A stretch of 64,000 nucleotides of DNA. It comes from CAG-877 sp045125935. Its GTDB lineage: Bacteria > Bacillota_I > Bacilli_A > RF39 > UBA660. The first letter of the stretch is position 1. Each line of letters begins with the position of its first letter. The notes beneath the pieces are model-generated. The model was given only the letters and a program-made list of their open reading frames with translations, had not been told where the DNA came from and did not search any database. This document shows positions 53,663 through 62,678 of this stretch, piece after piece. A program made the translations under genes and the position numbers. The stretch covers positions 1 to 64,000 of the forward strand of contig JBGVNW010000056.1 of the NCBI GenBank assembly GCA_045125935.1. The letters are read 5' to 3'.

Positions 53663-54592
53663 TCCTTTCTCGTTTGTATCTTCCCATAAATCATTTGGAT
53701 AAGTACCATCCTCTACCATTTTAGCAAGAGATTCTTTTACATAATCAGCATCTTCTTTGTATGTTACTCCATACCATGTTGCGCTTGTTTTCAATACTTC
53801 CGCTGTTGCATAATTTTCCTTTATTGCTTGGAATAGTATATCTGGAATTAAATATTCACATTTTTCCATATTGTCTTTATTTTTATCTAGGAAACTTGCA
53901 AAGTTATCTTCAATATATGTAAAGATACTCGGTGTAAATAGTAACATATTCATTGATACAGTGTCATCTTCAGATACTTCGAATGGTGCATTTCCATTTA
54001 GAGGTGAAGCAATAATTTTGTCTTCAACTCTTTCAACTGAACTTTCTATTAACTCTGTCAAGGCATTATCTTCTACTTTACAAACACCACGTTTTACAGC
54101 ACCATTTTCAGTTATAGTATTTTTTACTAGATAACCTACCATTCCATATTGATGTGGTGTTTTATCAGTAGTATTTCTTAAGAACTCAGCAGCTTTCATA
54201 TAAGCATCTCTTCCATAAAAATCATCAGCATTAATCATCATAAATGGTTCATGAACATTGTTTTTACAACAAAGTATGGCATGGGCTGTACCTAGTGGTT
54301 TTACTCTTGTTTCTGGTACTTCATACCCCTCTGGCAAATTGTCATTTTTTTGGAAACAGTACTCTACATCTATATGTGGTTCTACTCTACTACCAATTGT
54401 TTCTTTAAATATACCGTAATTTTCTTCTTTGATTAAGAAAACTATTTTGTTAAAACCAGCTTGAATCGCATCATATACTGAGTAGTCGATAATGAATTCA
54501 TCATTTGGACCAAGAGGTGCAATTTGTTTTAGTCCACCGAATCTGCTTCCCATACCAGCTGCTAAAATTACTAGCGTTAAGTCTTTATTCAT
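53651..54592 (-). CDS. NTP-dependent sugar-1-phosphate nucleotidyltransferase-like protein
   Basis: The 313-residue protein has the nucleotidyltransferase signature LVILAAGMGSRFGGLKQIAPLG (G-x-G-x-R...K), VKPLGTAHAILCCK and MMINADDFYGRDAYM (the metal-binding Asp). Related enzymes activate sugar-1-phosphates with UTP or another nucleotide to supply glycan donors. Here neighbours are replication/repair genes, but the surrounding window makes many glycans. It is smaller than RmlA-like enzymes with a hexapeptide tail. It overlaps the upstream small gene by 8 bases. Confidence 0.85.
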   Translation of the reverse strand: MNKDLTLVILAAGMGSRFGGLKQIAPLGPNDEFIIDYSVYDAIQAGFNKIVFLIKEENYGIFKETIGSRVEPHIDVEYCFQKNDNLPEGYEVPETRVKPLGTAHAILCCKNNVHEPFMMINADDFYGRDAYMKAAEFLRNTTDKTPHQYGMVGYLVKNTITENGAVKRGVCKVEDNALTELIESSVERVEDKIIASPLNGNAPFEVSEDDTVSMNMLLFTPSIFTYIEDNFASFLDKNKDNMEKCEYLIPDILFQAIKENYATAEVLKTSATWYGVTYKEDADYVKESLAKMVEDGTYPNDLWEDTNEKGRRM

Positions 54593-55013
54593 ATTTATTC
54601 TCTCCTCTATACATTTTTTTATACTGTGGTGCTTTACTTACTTGTTGCCATTTTTTTGCTCCTAATTGTTCATTTAAAATTATTAAGCAGTCACAATAAC
54701 CAAAACTTTGTGCTTCTCCATGAACTTCTAAATATTTTCTTTCACAATTTGGTCCTTCAGTTTTTTCTTTACCAATTAAAGTTTCATAGCTTAAACTTGG
54801 CATACTAACTTGAAGCATTTCTCCTTCATTTAATAGTTCACTTATATTTGGTAAGTGAGGTAATATTCTTAGTTCTTCTTCTGGTAATTCATAGGCATGT
54901 AAATCACTACTCATATTCTTTGAGTATAAACCTTGAAATTTCTCTTTACCCTTTTCCTTGGTTATTGTAATTGTATAACCTTGTCTTAATACACTTTCTG
55001 ATATTTCTAACAT
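54585..55013 (-). CDS. Uncharacterised small protein between pcrA and nucleotidyltransferase
   Basis: The 142-residue soluble protein is not recognised. It is acidic in the first half (ELPEEELRILPHLPN), has CDCLIILNEQLGAKKW in the second, and three Cys. It starts 10 bases behind pcrA and overlaps the nucleotidyltransferase start by 8 bases, so the three are co-translated. A link to the nucleotidyltransferase is plausible. Confidence 0.7.
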   Translation of the reverse strand: MLEISESVLRQGYTITITKEKGKEKFQGLYSKNMSSDLHAYELPEEELRILPHLPNISELLNEGEMLQVSMPSLSYETLIGKEKTEGPNCERKYLEVHGEAQSFGYCDCLIILNEQLGAKKWQQVSKAPQYKKMYRGENKYE

Positions 55014-55023
55014 TTAAATCCCC

Positions 55024-57120
55024 CTAGATTTTAGATAACTTTTTATGATTTTTCATTAACTTTTTAATTCCGTGTGGATGTTTGAATGCAACACTTACTA
55101 AAGTATTTGTTACTTCAACAATTTTTCCTGTTCCGAAAGACTCATGGTAGACTAAGTCGCCAACCTTAAAATCAACGTCTTCTTCCCTAAACATTTCGCC
55201 AACATTAATCTTTTCTTCTTTCTTTGGTAACTCATCTTGAACATTTGTCTCTAGTAAATCTGGACTTATTTCACCAATAAAACGGCTTACTGGATTAATT
55301 TGTTCATTACCAAATAAAGTTCTACGTCTGGCATTAATTAAGTGTAAATCGTCTTTTGCTCTTGTGATTGCAACATAACATAAACGTCTTTCTTCTTCTA
55401 ATTCACTATTTTCCATAAGTGAATTCATATGTGGAAAGATTCCCTCTTCCATACCAACTACAAAGACATGATCAAACTCTAATCCCTTTACAGAGTGAAC
55501 TGTCATTAAACTTATACGATTTGGATCATCTTTATATTCCTCAACATCGCTAATTAAACTTATTTCTAGTAAAAAATCCTCTAAAGATATTAGCCCTTCT
55601 CGTTCTTCAAATGATTTAGTTATTGACTTGAATTCTTCTAAGTTTTCTAAACGCACTTCGGCCTCAAGACTTTTTTCACTTTCAAGATCAGCCTTCATTC
55701 CAGAAGCGTCTAATACTTTATCAATTAATTCTGTTAATGTCAATTCTTCTGAAATAGCTTTTAATTTTTCAATGATATTTTTAAATTCTAATTCTTTTCC
55801 TGAAGTTATAGCATCATAAATACTAATTCCTTCCATATCAGCTTTTTCAGTTAAATTATCAATTGTCTTTAGTCCAATTCCTCTTTTTGGAGTATTGATT
55901 ACTCTAAGTAGACTGACATTATCACGACTATTATGAATTAATCTTAAGTAAGCAATTAAGTCCTTAATTTCTTTTCTTGAATAGAAATAGAAACTACCAA
56001 TAACACGATATGGCATATTTTCTTTTAGCATTTCTTCTTCAATTACACGTGACTGGGCATTGGTACGATATAAAACCGCAATATCTTTATACTCAACACC
56101 TCTATTAATAAGTTCCTTAGTCTTTCTAATAATATATTGAGCTTCATCTCTTTCATTATATGAGCGATAATATTTGATTTTTTCTCCTACACCACGAGAT
56201 GTCCAAAGATTTTTATCTTTACGTTGTTTATTATTCTTAATCACTTGGTTAGCAGCATCTAAAATATTACTTGTTGAACGATAATTTTCTTCTAAAAGAA
56301 TAGTTTTAGCATCTTTATAATCATTTTCAAAATTTAGGATATTCTTGTAGTTTGCCCCTCTAAAACTATAGATACTTTGTGAATCATCTCCTACACAAGT
56401 TATCTTTCTATTCTTTTCACTAATCATCTTAGTTAGGATATATTGAGCTTCATTGGTATCTTGGTACTCATCAATTAAGATATATTGGTATAAATCTTGA
56501 TACTTTTCTAAAATATCAGGATGTTCTTTAAATAGCTTAATTGGTAAAAGTAATAAATCATCAAAATCAACTGAGTTATTTTTACGAAGTTTATCTTCAT
56601 ATTTTTCATAAACTTTATGTACTACTTTTTCATAATCACTTATAGCATATCTTTCATAGGCAAGTGGAGTCATCATTTCATTTTTACAACTGCTTATTTT
56701 ATTTCGAATAGCACGTGGATTATAAACTTTTGGGTCACAGTTCATATCTTTTAATATTTTCTTTACAACCGTTAGTGAATCATCGCTATCCATAATTACA
56801 AAGTTTGCTTCATAACCTAGTGCGTTATAGTTTTCACGTAATAGTTTTAATCCAAAGCTGTGAAAAGTTGATACTTGAATGTGTTTAGCTGTATCACCTA
56901 TTAATAGATATAATCGGTCTTTCATTTCTTTGGCAGCTTTATTAGTAAAGGTAATCGCTAAAACATTATATGGTCTAGCATAATCTTCTTCTATTAAATA
57001 AGCTATTTTAGTTGTTAGAGTTTTGGTTTTTCCAGCTCCAGCTCCAGCTATTATTAAAAGTGGACCATCATTATATAAAACAGCTTCTCTCTGTCTGTCA
57101 TTTAAACTATCAATATTCAT
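55024..57120 (-). CDS. pcrA: ATP-dependent DNA helicase PcrA/UvrD
   Basis: The 698-residue SF1A helicase has the Q motif LNDRQREAV, Walker A GAGAGKTKTL, motif Ia TFTNKAAKEMK, motif II ILIDEYQDTN, motif III VGDDSQSIYSFRGA, motif IV and V (VHSVKGLEFDHVFV) and motif VI (YVAITRAK). It unwinds DNA 3' to 5' in repair and clears RecA or RNA polymerase. The C-terminal ~40 residues (VGDLVYHESFGTGKIVEV) are the Tudor-like RNAP-interaction domain of PcrA. It leads an operon with the small protein and the nucleotidyltransferase. Confidence 0.97.
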   Translation of the reverse strand: MNIDSLNDRQREAVLYNDGPLLIIAGAGAGKTKTLTTKIAYLIEEDYARPYNVLAITFTNKAAKEMKDRLYLLIGDTAKHIQVSTFHSFGLKLLRENYNALGYEANFVIMDSDDSLTVVKKILKDMNCDPKVYNPRAIRNKISSCKNEMMTPLAYERYAISDYEKVVHKVYEKYEDKLRKNNSVDFDDLLLLPIKLFKEHPDILEKYQDLYQYILIDEYQDTNEAQYILTKMISEKNRKITCVGDDSQSIYSFRGANYKNILNFENDYKDAKTILLEENYRSTSNILDAANQVIKNNKQRKDKNLWTSRGVGEKIKYYRSYNERDEAQYIIRKTKELINRGVEYKDIAVLYRTNAQSRVIEEEMLKENMPYRVIGSFYFYSRKEIKDLIAYLRLIHNSRDNVSLLRVINTPKRGIGLKTIDNLTEKADMEGISIYDAITSGKELEFKNIIEKLKAISEELTLTELIDKVLDASGMKADLESEKSLEAEVRLENLEEFKSITKSFEEREGLISLEDFLLEISLISDVEEYKDDPNRISLMTVHSVKGLEFDHVFVVGMEEGIFPHMNSLMENSELEEERRLCYVAITRAKDDLHLINARRRTLFGNEQINPVSRFIGEISPDLLETNVQDELPKKEEKINVGEMFREEDVDFKVGDLVYHESFGTGKIVEVTNTLVSVAFKHPHGIKKLMKNHKKLSKI

Positions 57121-57143
57121 TTTTATACCTACTTCCTAAATTC

Positions 57144-57172
57144 ATTATAACTTAAATTCTAAGGATTGGCAA
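57144..57172 (-). promoter_or_regulatory. Promoter of the pcrA operon
   Basis: On the minus strand TTGCCA (57172-57167) and TATAAT (57149-57144) are 17 bases apart. Confidence 0.7.
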
Positions 57173-57181
57173 ATTAGGTAT

Positions 57182-57211
57182 AGAAAATCCTACTAAAAAC
57201 TAGTAGGATTT
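57182..57211 (-). terminator. Terminator of the sortase operon
   Basis: AAATCCTACTA and TAGTAGGATTT form an 11-bp stem over a short loop that holds the end of the stop codon. The T-run after it (TTTTC) is short. Confidence 0.75.
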
Positions 57212-58335
57212 GTGTTTAAATATAATTCTTGTAGTTCACGGAATTTTGCTTGCTCTTTATCGACTTTAGCTTGTCTTTCTTGTTCTTGTTTTTCTTTATC
57301 TTTTTGTTCTTTTAAGATACTTAATAATAATTTGTAATCATCTAAAGTTAATAAATCGTCATATGATTTTGTATCTTGAACTGTTTTTTCAACTGATATT
57401 GTATTTTTATCTGCTTTTACAATATATGGTGGTTGAATTTGACGATATTCTTTTTCAATAACTTTTTTATTGTTATTTCCAATTACCATTCTTGGAGCTT
57501 GAGTTCCATGATATGATTTTTCAATAAATCTTTTATTACTATTTCCTATTACCATACTTGGAGCATCTATTTGATGGTATAGTTTTTCAGCTTTTGCTAT
57601 CTTGTTTCCTATTACCATACTTGGTGCTTCAATTTGACGATATGGTTTATCTGGTTTCTTAGGTTGTTGGTATTCAATTCTTGGTCTAACAGGCACTTGA
57701 GGAGTAATTATTTTTTGTTCTACTACTTGTACTTGTTGTTTTACAACTTGTGATTGTTGAACTTGTTGTTTTAAGAATAATGGCTTAACTAATTTATATA
57801 TAATTAGAAAAACTATCCAGATTACGAAGATTGTGCTAGATAGCTCTATTAGAGCCTGAGCATTACTATTACTGTAGACTGAGCTTTGTATAAAAACATC
57901 TAGTTTATTTTCATTAATGATGTTTAAGATTAAGATTAATAAATAAGTCATTATACAATAAACTGTTACATTAATATTTTTCATAAATCTTGGTATTTTG
58001 TTATTAAATACACTAGTCCACATTACAATATTAGTTGTGATTATTGCGGCTAAATAAATTGCTAAATTAGGAAAATATATGACAATAAATAAATTATTCA
58101 TCATATAATCAAACATGTTTCCTAAGTTATTACGATATGTATATATTATTATTCCAAGTACAATTATGTAAATTACAAGAAAAACTTTCTGTATTATGTT
58201 CTTTTTATTTCTACTTGTTGTGGTTAATGCATAACCCATTAATAATAGTACTAAGAAAATTAGGATATATATTTTAGATGAACTAATCATTTTAAATAGA
58301 ACACCTATTTTGTCTATAAGTGACAATTTTGTCAT
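57193..58335 (-). CDS. Multi-pass membrane protein with four cytoplasmic 22-residue repeats
   Basis: This 380-residue protein has about five membrane helices in the first ~195 residues, then a Gln/Val-rich linker, and a tail with four ~22-residue repeats of the form YxQIxAPSMVIGNxxKxxEK (~233-322). The last copy is diverged (QIQPPYIVKADK). A Gln/Glu/Lys coiled coil ends it. I do not recognise the family. It is the last gene of the operon with a thioester adhesin and its sortase, so it may organise or recruit that surface system from inside. The repeats sit where an interaction partner could bind in multiple copies. Confidence 0.78.
   Translation of the reverse strand: MTKLSLIDKIGVLFKMISSSKIYILIFLVLLLMGYALTTTSRNKKNIIQKVFLVIYIIVLGIIIYTYRNNLGNMFDYMMNNLFIVIYFPNLAIYLAAIITTNIVMWTSVFNNKIPRFMKNINVTVYCIMTYLLILILNIINENKLDVFIQSSVYSNSNAQALIELSSTIFVIWIVFLIIYKLVKPLFLKQQVQQSQVVKQQVQVVEQKIITPQVPVRPRIEYQQPKKPDKPYRQIEAPSMVIGNKIAKAEKLYHQIDAPSMVIGNSNKRFIEKSYHGTQAPRMVIGNNNKKVIEKEYRQIQPPYIVKADKNTISVEKTVQDTKSYDDLLTLDDYKLLLSILKEQKDKEKQEQERQAKVDKEQAKFRELQELYLNTNPTSF
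57385..57645 (-). repeat. Four tandem in-frame repeats (~66 bp each) within the membrane protein gene
   Basis: Each unit encodes about 22 residues centred on APSMVIGN. The first three copies are close (APSMVIGN twice, APRMVIGN once), the fourth is diverged. Boundaries are approximate. Confidence 0.75.
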
Positions 58336-58370
58336 AATTTTCCCCCCCTAAATTTACTCTTTTATTCTTT

Positions 58371-59018
58371 TTATTGTTCAGTAACTTCTTGTAATTCAGC
58401 AATATAAATTGTTTGTGTTGTTGAATCATTATTAGTACAAGTTACTAATGTTAATGTTGTTTTATCGTAGTTACGATAAATTGCGATTGTTCCTATCTTT
58501 GGTTGTGTATATATATTTACAATTTTGTAGGTATATTTTTTATTTTTATATGTTACGTATGCTACATCGCCTTCATCTAATTTATACAAGTCATTAAAAA
58601 ATGCTTTCCAACCAGTACCAGAGTGACCGGCTAGAATTAGGTTTCCACCCTCAACATCTGGATAAGATGATTCTTCAACAACTAAAATGTTCTTTTCAAC
58701 GTCATTTTCTGTTGACCTTTTATCAAGAAAACCTTTTGTTAAATTGATTTTTGGTATATTTAGATAGCCGATGTATTCATCTGTAACAGGTTCTTCTTCG
58801 GTTACTGTCTCTTCCCTTTTTATTCCATCTTCTTCTATAATAACGTTTAAGTTATTTGTATAAAAGATATTAGCCATATAATCATAGGCCATTACTTTTT
58901 TTGATTGAATGTAGTTATAAGAAAGAAAGAATCCTCCAATTAGTATTGCAACGGCAGAAATTGCTGCTAAAACACTAGGAGAAATTCTTCTTTTCTTTTT
59001 ATTATTGTCTATGTGCAT
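58371..59018 (-). CDS. Class D/E-like sortase
   Basis: The 215-residue protein has an N-terminal membrane helix (~15-33) and a sortase beta-barrel: IGYLNIPKINL, ILAGHSGTGWKAFF (catalytic His132) and TLTLVTCTNN (catalytic Cys194). The usual Arg after the Cys appears replaced: the aligned strand reads TTQTIYIAEL, with Gln202 where Arg normally stands. Its start overlaps the adhesin gene by 17 bases and has no ribosome site, so translation is coupled to the adhesin, its likely substrate with a VPNTA sorting motif. Class D sortases are known to prefer LPNTA. Confidence 0.88.
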   Translation of the reverse strand: MHIDNNKKKRRISPSVLAAISAVAILIGGFFLSYNYIQSKKVMAYDYMANIFYTNNLNVIIEEDGIKREETVTEEEPVTDEYIGYLNIPKINLTKGFLDKRSTENDVEKNILVVEESSYPDVEGGNLILAGHSGTGWKAFFNDLYKLDEGDVAYVTYKNKKYTYKIVNIYTQPKIGTIAIYRNYDKTTLTLVTCTNNDSTTQTIYIAELQEVTEQ

Positions 59019-60522
59019 ATTTATAAATAAATGCTGCAGTAGAACCGATTATTATAAGACCAATAATTATCATTACTATTGAACTATTAGAAGCAGTATT
59101 TGGTACTGTTACTATTGGATAATTATAGAAGTTAACTTGATATGATAAGTGTTCATCATCAAGTGTAAATTTAATTGTATCATTTACTTTTTGATATCCT
59201 GCTGGGGCTTGTTCTTCAGATACTGTATATGTACCGTTAGGTAATCCTGTAAGTGAATATGATTCTGTTGTTGTTACAAATCTTGCAACTTCTTCTCCAG
59301 CTTCATTTTTTACTACTAGAGTTGCTCCAGCTAATGGTTTTTCTGTTGATTTATCAAGTTTTGTTATTGTTACAACGCTAACCTTTGGTTCGTTGTTAAC
59401 TTTTACAACAACGTTTTTGTTATCATCAGAAACAGTAAACATTATTGGATTTGATAATTTTTTGTATCCTGTAGGTGCTTTTGTTTCTTCAACTATATAT
59501 GTACCATTACTTAAATTTCTAATTACATGCATATTAGTTGTTGATGTCCAACTTGTGATTACATTTCCAGTTGCATCTTTTAATACTAATTCTGCTCCAG
59601 CTAATGGTTGACCTGTTGTTTTATCTAATTTAACAATTGATACTTTTGTTGATGTAATACTTAAGTTAATAATTTCTTCTACATCTTCTGTTGCAGAAGT
59701 TAAAATTGCAGGTAATGCATTTTGCATATTAGAGTTTGTGGGTTTATATTCATAAACTTTATTAACTGTTGCTTTAGCACTAACTGTTACTTTAACATTT
59801 GCAGCTGTTGCAGTAACTTTTGATACTGGAACTTTTACTATGAATTTTTCTGATATATTAAAAGTTGTTTTTTCTGTACCATCTTCTGTTGTTGTAAGAA
59901 GACCACTTGATACTGAAACAGTATAACTTGAAATGTTTGAACCTGTTACTGTTATAGGTTCTGATACATAGTATTTTTTATCAGATGATAATTGCATATC
60001 TTTTGTATCAACATTTACATTGATTGATGTTTCTGCATAGCCTTGCTCTTTAGCTTTTTTGGCATTAGTCACTAAATTTTTAATGTGTGTACGAATTCCA
60101 TATGTATCTTCAGCATTTGCTTTAAAATCAGCTCCTAAATTACCGCTGCCGGTAGTTTCATCTAAATACCACCAAATTGCAGTTTGAGTAATATAGTAGT
60201 CTTTCATGTTATTTCCTGTAATACTTTTGTATGGATAACCATTTTGAATAATGTAGGCAAATCCTGCATCCATTTCTCCTACTAGTGTTGCTGTTACATC
60301 TTTTGCTGTTGCTTTTGTTCTGTCTAAACAATATACATATTCACCAGAAGTTGTTACTTTTGTTTCAAAGCTAATTCCAGCTAAATATGCATCTACTTGT
60401 GTACCACTTCCTAGTGTAATAGTTTGTGGTGTTGCATTAACGTTAACGTTATTTCCTAAAAATAAAATACTAGTTAACATTAAGGCTAAAAATGATTTTA
60501 ATTTTTTGAATGTTTTATTCAT
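59002..60522 (-). CDS. Thioester-domain (TED) surface adhesin with two Cna-B/SpaA domains
   Basis: This 506-residue surface protein has a signal peptide (~1-30), an N-terminal thioester domain with Cys65 (EYVYCLDRT) and Gln113 (YYITQTAIWWYL), the pair that forms the internal thioester, then a ~120-residue beta region. Two SpaA/Cna-B domains follow (VSIVKLDKTTGQPLAGAELV and VTITKLDKSTEKPLAGATLV, each ending in an EE-x-APxGY segment). The C-terminus is a sorting signal: VPNTA (473-477), a hydrophobic helix and KYAHRQ. TEDs bind host proteins covalently. The internal Lys/Glu set suggests isopeptide bonds in the Cna-B domains. It leads an operon with the sortase and a repeat-tailed membrane protein. 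Confidence 0.93.
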   Translation of the reverse strand: MNKTFKKLKSFLALMLTSILFLGNNVNVNATPQTITLGSGTQVDAYLAGISFETKVTTSGEYVYCLDRTKATAKDVTATLVGEMDAGFAYIIQNGYPYKSITGNNMKDYYITQTAIWWYLDETTGSGNLGADFKANAEDTYGIRTHIKNLVTNAKKAKEQGYAETSINVNVDTKDMQLSSDKKYYVSEPITVTGSNISSYTVSVSSGLLTTTEDGTEKTTFNISEKFIVKVPVSKVTATAANVKVTVSAKATVNKVYEYKPTNSNMQNALPAILTSATEDVEEIINLSITSTKVSIVKLDKTTGQPLAGAELVLKDATGNVITSWTSTTNMHVIRNLSNGTYIVEETKAPTGYKKLSNPIMFTVSDDNKNVVVKVNNEPKVSVVTITKLDKSTEKPLAGATLVVKNEAGEEVARFVTTTESYSLTGLPNGTYTVSEEQAPAGYQKVNDTIKFTLDDEHLSYQVNFYNYPIVTVPNTASNSSIVMIIIGLIIIGSTAAFIYKYAHRQ

Positions 60523-60539
60523 TTTCTATCCCCCTCACT

Positions 60540-60591
60540 CAATGTGGCTATATTATAACACACATTGCTAAAATTTGCAAGTTTTACTTGC
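60540..60591. promoter_or_regulatory. Two dyads over the adhesin promoter
   Basis: CAATGTG (60540-60546) and CACATTG (60561-60567) flank the -10. GCAAGT-TTT-ACTTGC (60577-60591) overlaps the -35. Both could bind regulators. The second may instead be a weak terminator of the phosphodiesterase gene, since AAATTTT follows it. Confidence 0.5.
60552..60580 (-). promoter_or_regulatory. Promoter of the adhesin-sortase operon
   Basis: On the minus strand TTGCAA (60580-60575) and TATAAT (60557-60552) are 17 bases apart, with TGT making an extended -10. Confidence 0.75.
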
Positions 60592-60598
60592 TCTATGT

Positions 60599-61126
60599 TT
60601 ATTTTGATGTAATTTTTTTAGTATAAAGTATGCTATCATTTACATCAAAAATTGTAAATTCATGTCCATTAATTAAAAGAAAACTTGGCAGTGTTTCACT
60701 GCGTGGTTTTGATATTGAACCTGGATTTATGTAAACATTCGATCCAATTTCTTCTATAAATGGCACATGATAATGTCCAAAGATTAAAATACTATTTTCT
60801 ATCATCCAATTTAATTCATTATATATGTGACCATGTGTTATATAAATATTGTCTTCTATATTAACGACATTATCAGTTTTGATTGGAAATGGTTCTTCGA
60901 CTGGACTAACTCTAAAATCACAATTTCCCTTTATACAAATAAGATTATCTTTAAATGATTCTAGAAATTTCCTAATATATTTAGGATCATAATCTGCTTC
61001 ACTATTTCCCCAATATAAATCTCCTAAAACGATAAGTTTTTCGCACTTTAATTCTATATAGCGATTCCTTATTTTTTCTAAATTAGTTTTTACTCCGTGG
61101 ACATCTGATATTACTAGCGCTCTCAT
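60599..61126 (-). CDS. YfcE/MJ0936-type metallophosphoesterase
   Basis: The 175-residue protein has the five metallophosphoesterase motifs: ISDVHG, LGDLYWGN, IKGNCD, THGHI and FGHYHVPF. Length and the C-terminal INPGSISKPR segment match the YfcE/YsnB group of small phosphodiesterases. It acts in the cytoplasm on a phosphodiester of unknown identity. GGGGAAG precedes the ATG. Confidence 0.92.
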   Translation of the reverse strand: MRALVISDVHGVKTNLEKIRNRYIELKCEKLIVLGDLYWGNSEADYDPKYIRKFLESFKDNLICIKGNCDFRVSPVEEPFPIKTDNVVNIEDNIYITHGHIYNELNWMIENSILIFGHYHVPFIEEIGSNVYINPGSISKPRSETLPSFLLINGHEFTIFDVNDSILYTKKITSK

Positions 61127-61242
61127 AAGCTTCCCCTTTATCTTCTTTTGATAATAATTAAACTATTACTACTGGTTATTTATTATAAACGAATTTGTAT
61201 TTTGCTGTCTATAAATATTATGTTTAATTTTTAATTTTTAGC

Positions 61243-61276
61243 AAAAAAGAAAAATGCTATATCGTTATAGCATTTT
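61243..61276 (-). terminator. Terminator of the synthase operon
   Basis: AAAATGCTATA and TATAGCATTTT form an 11-bp perfect stem over ACGA, followed on the minus strand by TCTTTTTT. Confidence 0.9.
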
Positions 61277-62678
61277 AATTTCCTAGTTTGTATCGTTTGA
61301 TACTACCCCAATTATTTTTCTTCTTTTTATAACCAACAAAACTAAACATTCTAACTACTGATAAATAAAATCTTAATAATGTTATTTCTACTAGGCAGAG
61401 TAAGAAAACTTTTATAAGGTCAGTAATACTAACTTTTGTATTATTTACATAAATTCTAGCAAAGAATGATGTCACCGAAAGAAGTGCACCAAAGGAAGCG
61501 TACAATAAATAGAAGAAAAGCATATATTTTACATTAACTAGGCCACTTGTATAAAACAATACAGTAAAGGCAATACCTGCCAACTCTATAAATGGACTAA
61601 ATAACTCATATATTAAGAAATACAAATATGAGATAAAACTAACTAGTCCAAACTTATAATTAAGGAAAATTTGACGATGTTTCATCATACTCTGAAATAA
61701 TCCAAGGTACCAACGTCTTCTTTGTTTCCCTAAATCTTTTAGATTTGATGGAGCTTGAGACCAGCAAATAGCATCTGATGCATATTTTATACGATATGGA
61801 ATCATGTTTCCTCTACAAAAAGCGTGAAGTTTAACAACTAGTTCCATATCTTCTCCCATAGTATTTCGGTCATATCCGCCGCAGGCAATTACTGTTTCTT
61901 TTTGAAAAAGACCGAAGGCACCAGAAATTATGAGACTTCCATTAAATTTATCAAACATTATTCGTGAACCTAGAAATGTTCGATCATATTCAAGCACTTG
62001 CATACACGCTAGAATATTTTTAGGTAAATGACAATCAGTTGGATAACCGTCTTTAAACGTTAAATCATTACTGATACGAACCATTCCACCTACAGCAACT
62101 GTCATGTCATCTTCTAAAATCGGTCTAACAATATTGATTAGAGAATCTTTTTGTAAGAAACTATCGGCATCCATACAAATAAAATACGGGTGTTTACTAG
62201 CATTAATACCAACATTTAATGCATCAGCTTTACCACCATTTTCTTTTTTTATTAGAGTTAAATCAACCTTATGATCATATGATTCATATACTTCAATTAT
62301 TTTATTTGTTTCAATTTGACTATCTATTTTCTTTTTTACTAATTTCATATCAAAATAATCAACAATATTTTTAGTGGTATTATCTTTAGAACCATCATCT
62401 ACAACAATTATTTCATAGTTTTCATATTCTAAATCTAATAGTGATTTGATTGTATCACATACAGTTACTTCTTCATTGTAAGCCGGTACAATTATAGATA
62501 TTGGAATATTTATATCTTTATTAATTTTATTTTTTAGACGTCTTAGTTTCATTTCAGTATATAAAACTGATGAACCTACACATACTGAAATAAATAAGAA
62601 CGTAGCATATCCTATTAGATATGCAATAAAGAATCCCTCAATAATTTGTAATATTAATTTTACTGTTTCTATACTCAT
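61275..62678 (-). CDS. Processive membrane GT2 (PgaC/BcsA-like polysaccharide synthase)
   Basis: This 467-residue protein has an N-terminal helix, a GT2 catalytic domain and three to four C-terminal helices. Processive-synthase residues are visible: VVDDGSKDN (D), CMDADSF (DxD), TMGEDMEL (ED) and QRRRW. The overall length and layout match PgaC/IcaA and related biofilm polysaccharide synthases, which polymerise and extrude the chain. Its ATG overlaps the stop of the upstream HEAT-repeat gene (ATGA). No PilZ domain is seen, so c-di-GMP control, if any, would go through a partner. The sugar is unknown. Confidence 0.87.
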   Translation of the reverse strand: MSIETVKLILQIIEGFFIAYLIGYATFLFISVCVGSSVLYTEMKLRRLKNKINKDINIPISIIVPAYNEEVTVCDTIKSLLDLEYENYEIIVVDDGSKDNTTKNIVDYFDMKLVKKKIDSQIETNKIIEVYESYDHKVDLTLIKKENGGKADALNVGINASKHPYFICMDADSFLQKDSLINIVRPILEDDMTVAVGGMVRISNDLTFKDGYPTDCHLPKNILACMQVLEYDRTFLGSRIMFDKFNGSLIISGAFGLFQKETVIACGGYDRNTMGEDMELVVKLHAFCRGNMIPYRIKYASDAICWSQAPSNLKDLGKQRRRWYLGLFQSMMKHRQIFLNYKFGLVSFISYLYFLIYELFSPFIELAGIAFTVLFYTSGLVNVKYMLFFYLLYASFGALLSVTSFFARIYVNNTKVSITDLIKVFLLCLVEITLLRFYLSVVRMFSFVGYKKKKNNWGSIKRYKLGN

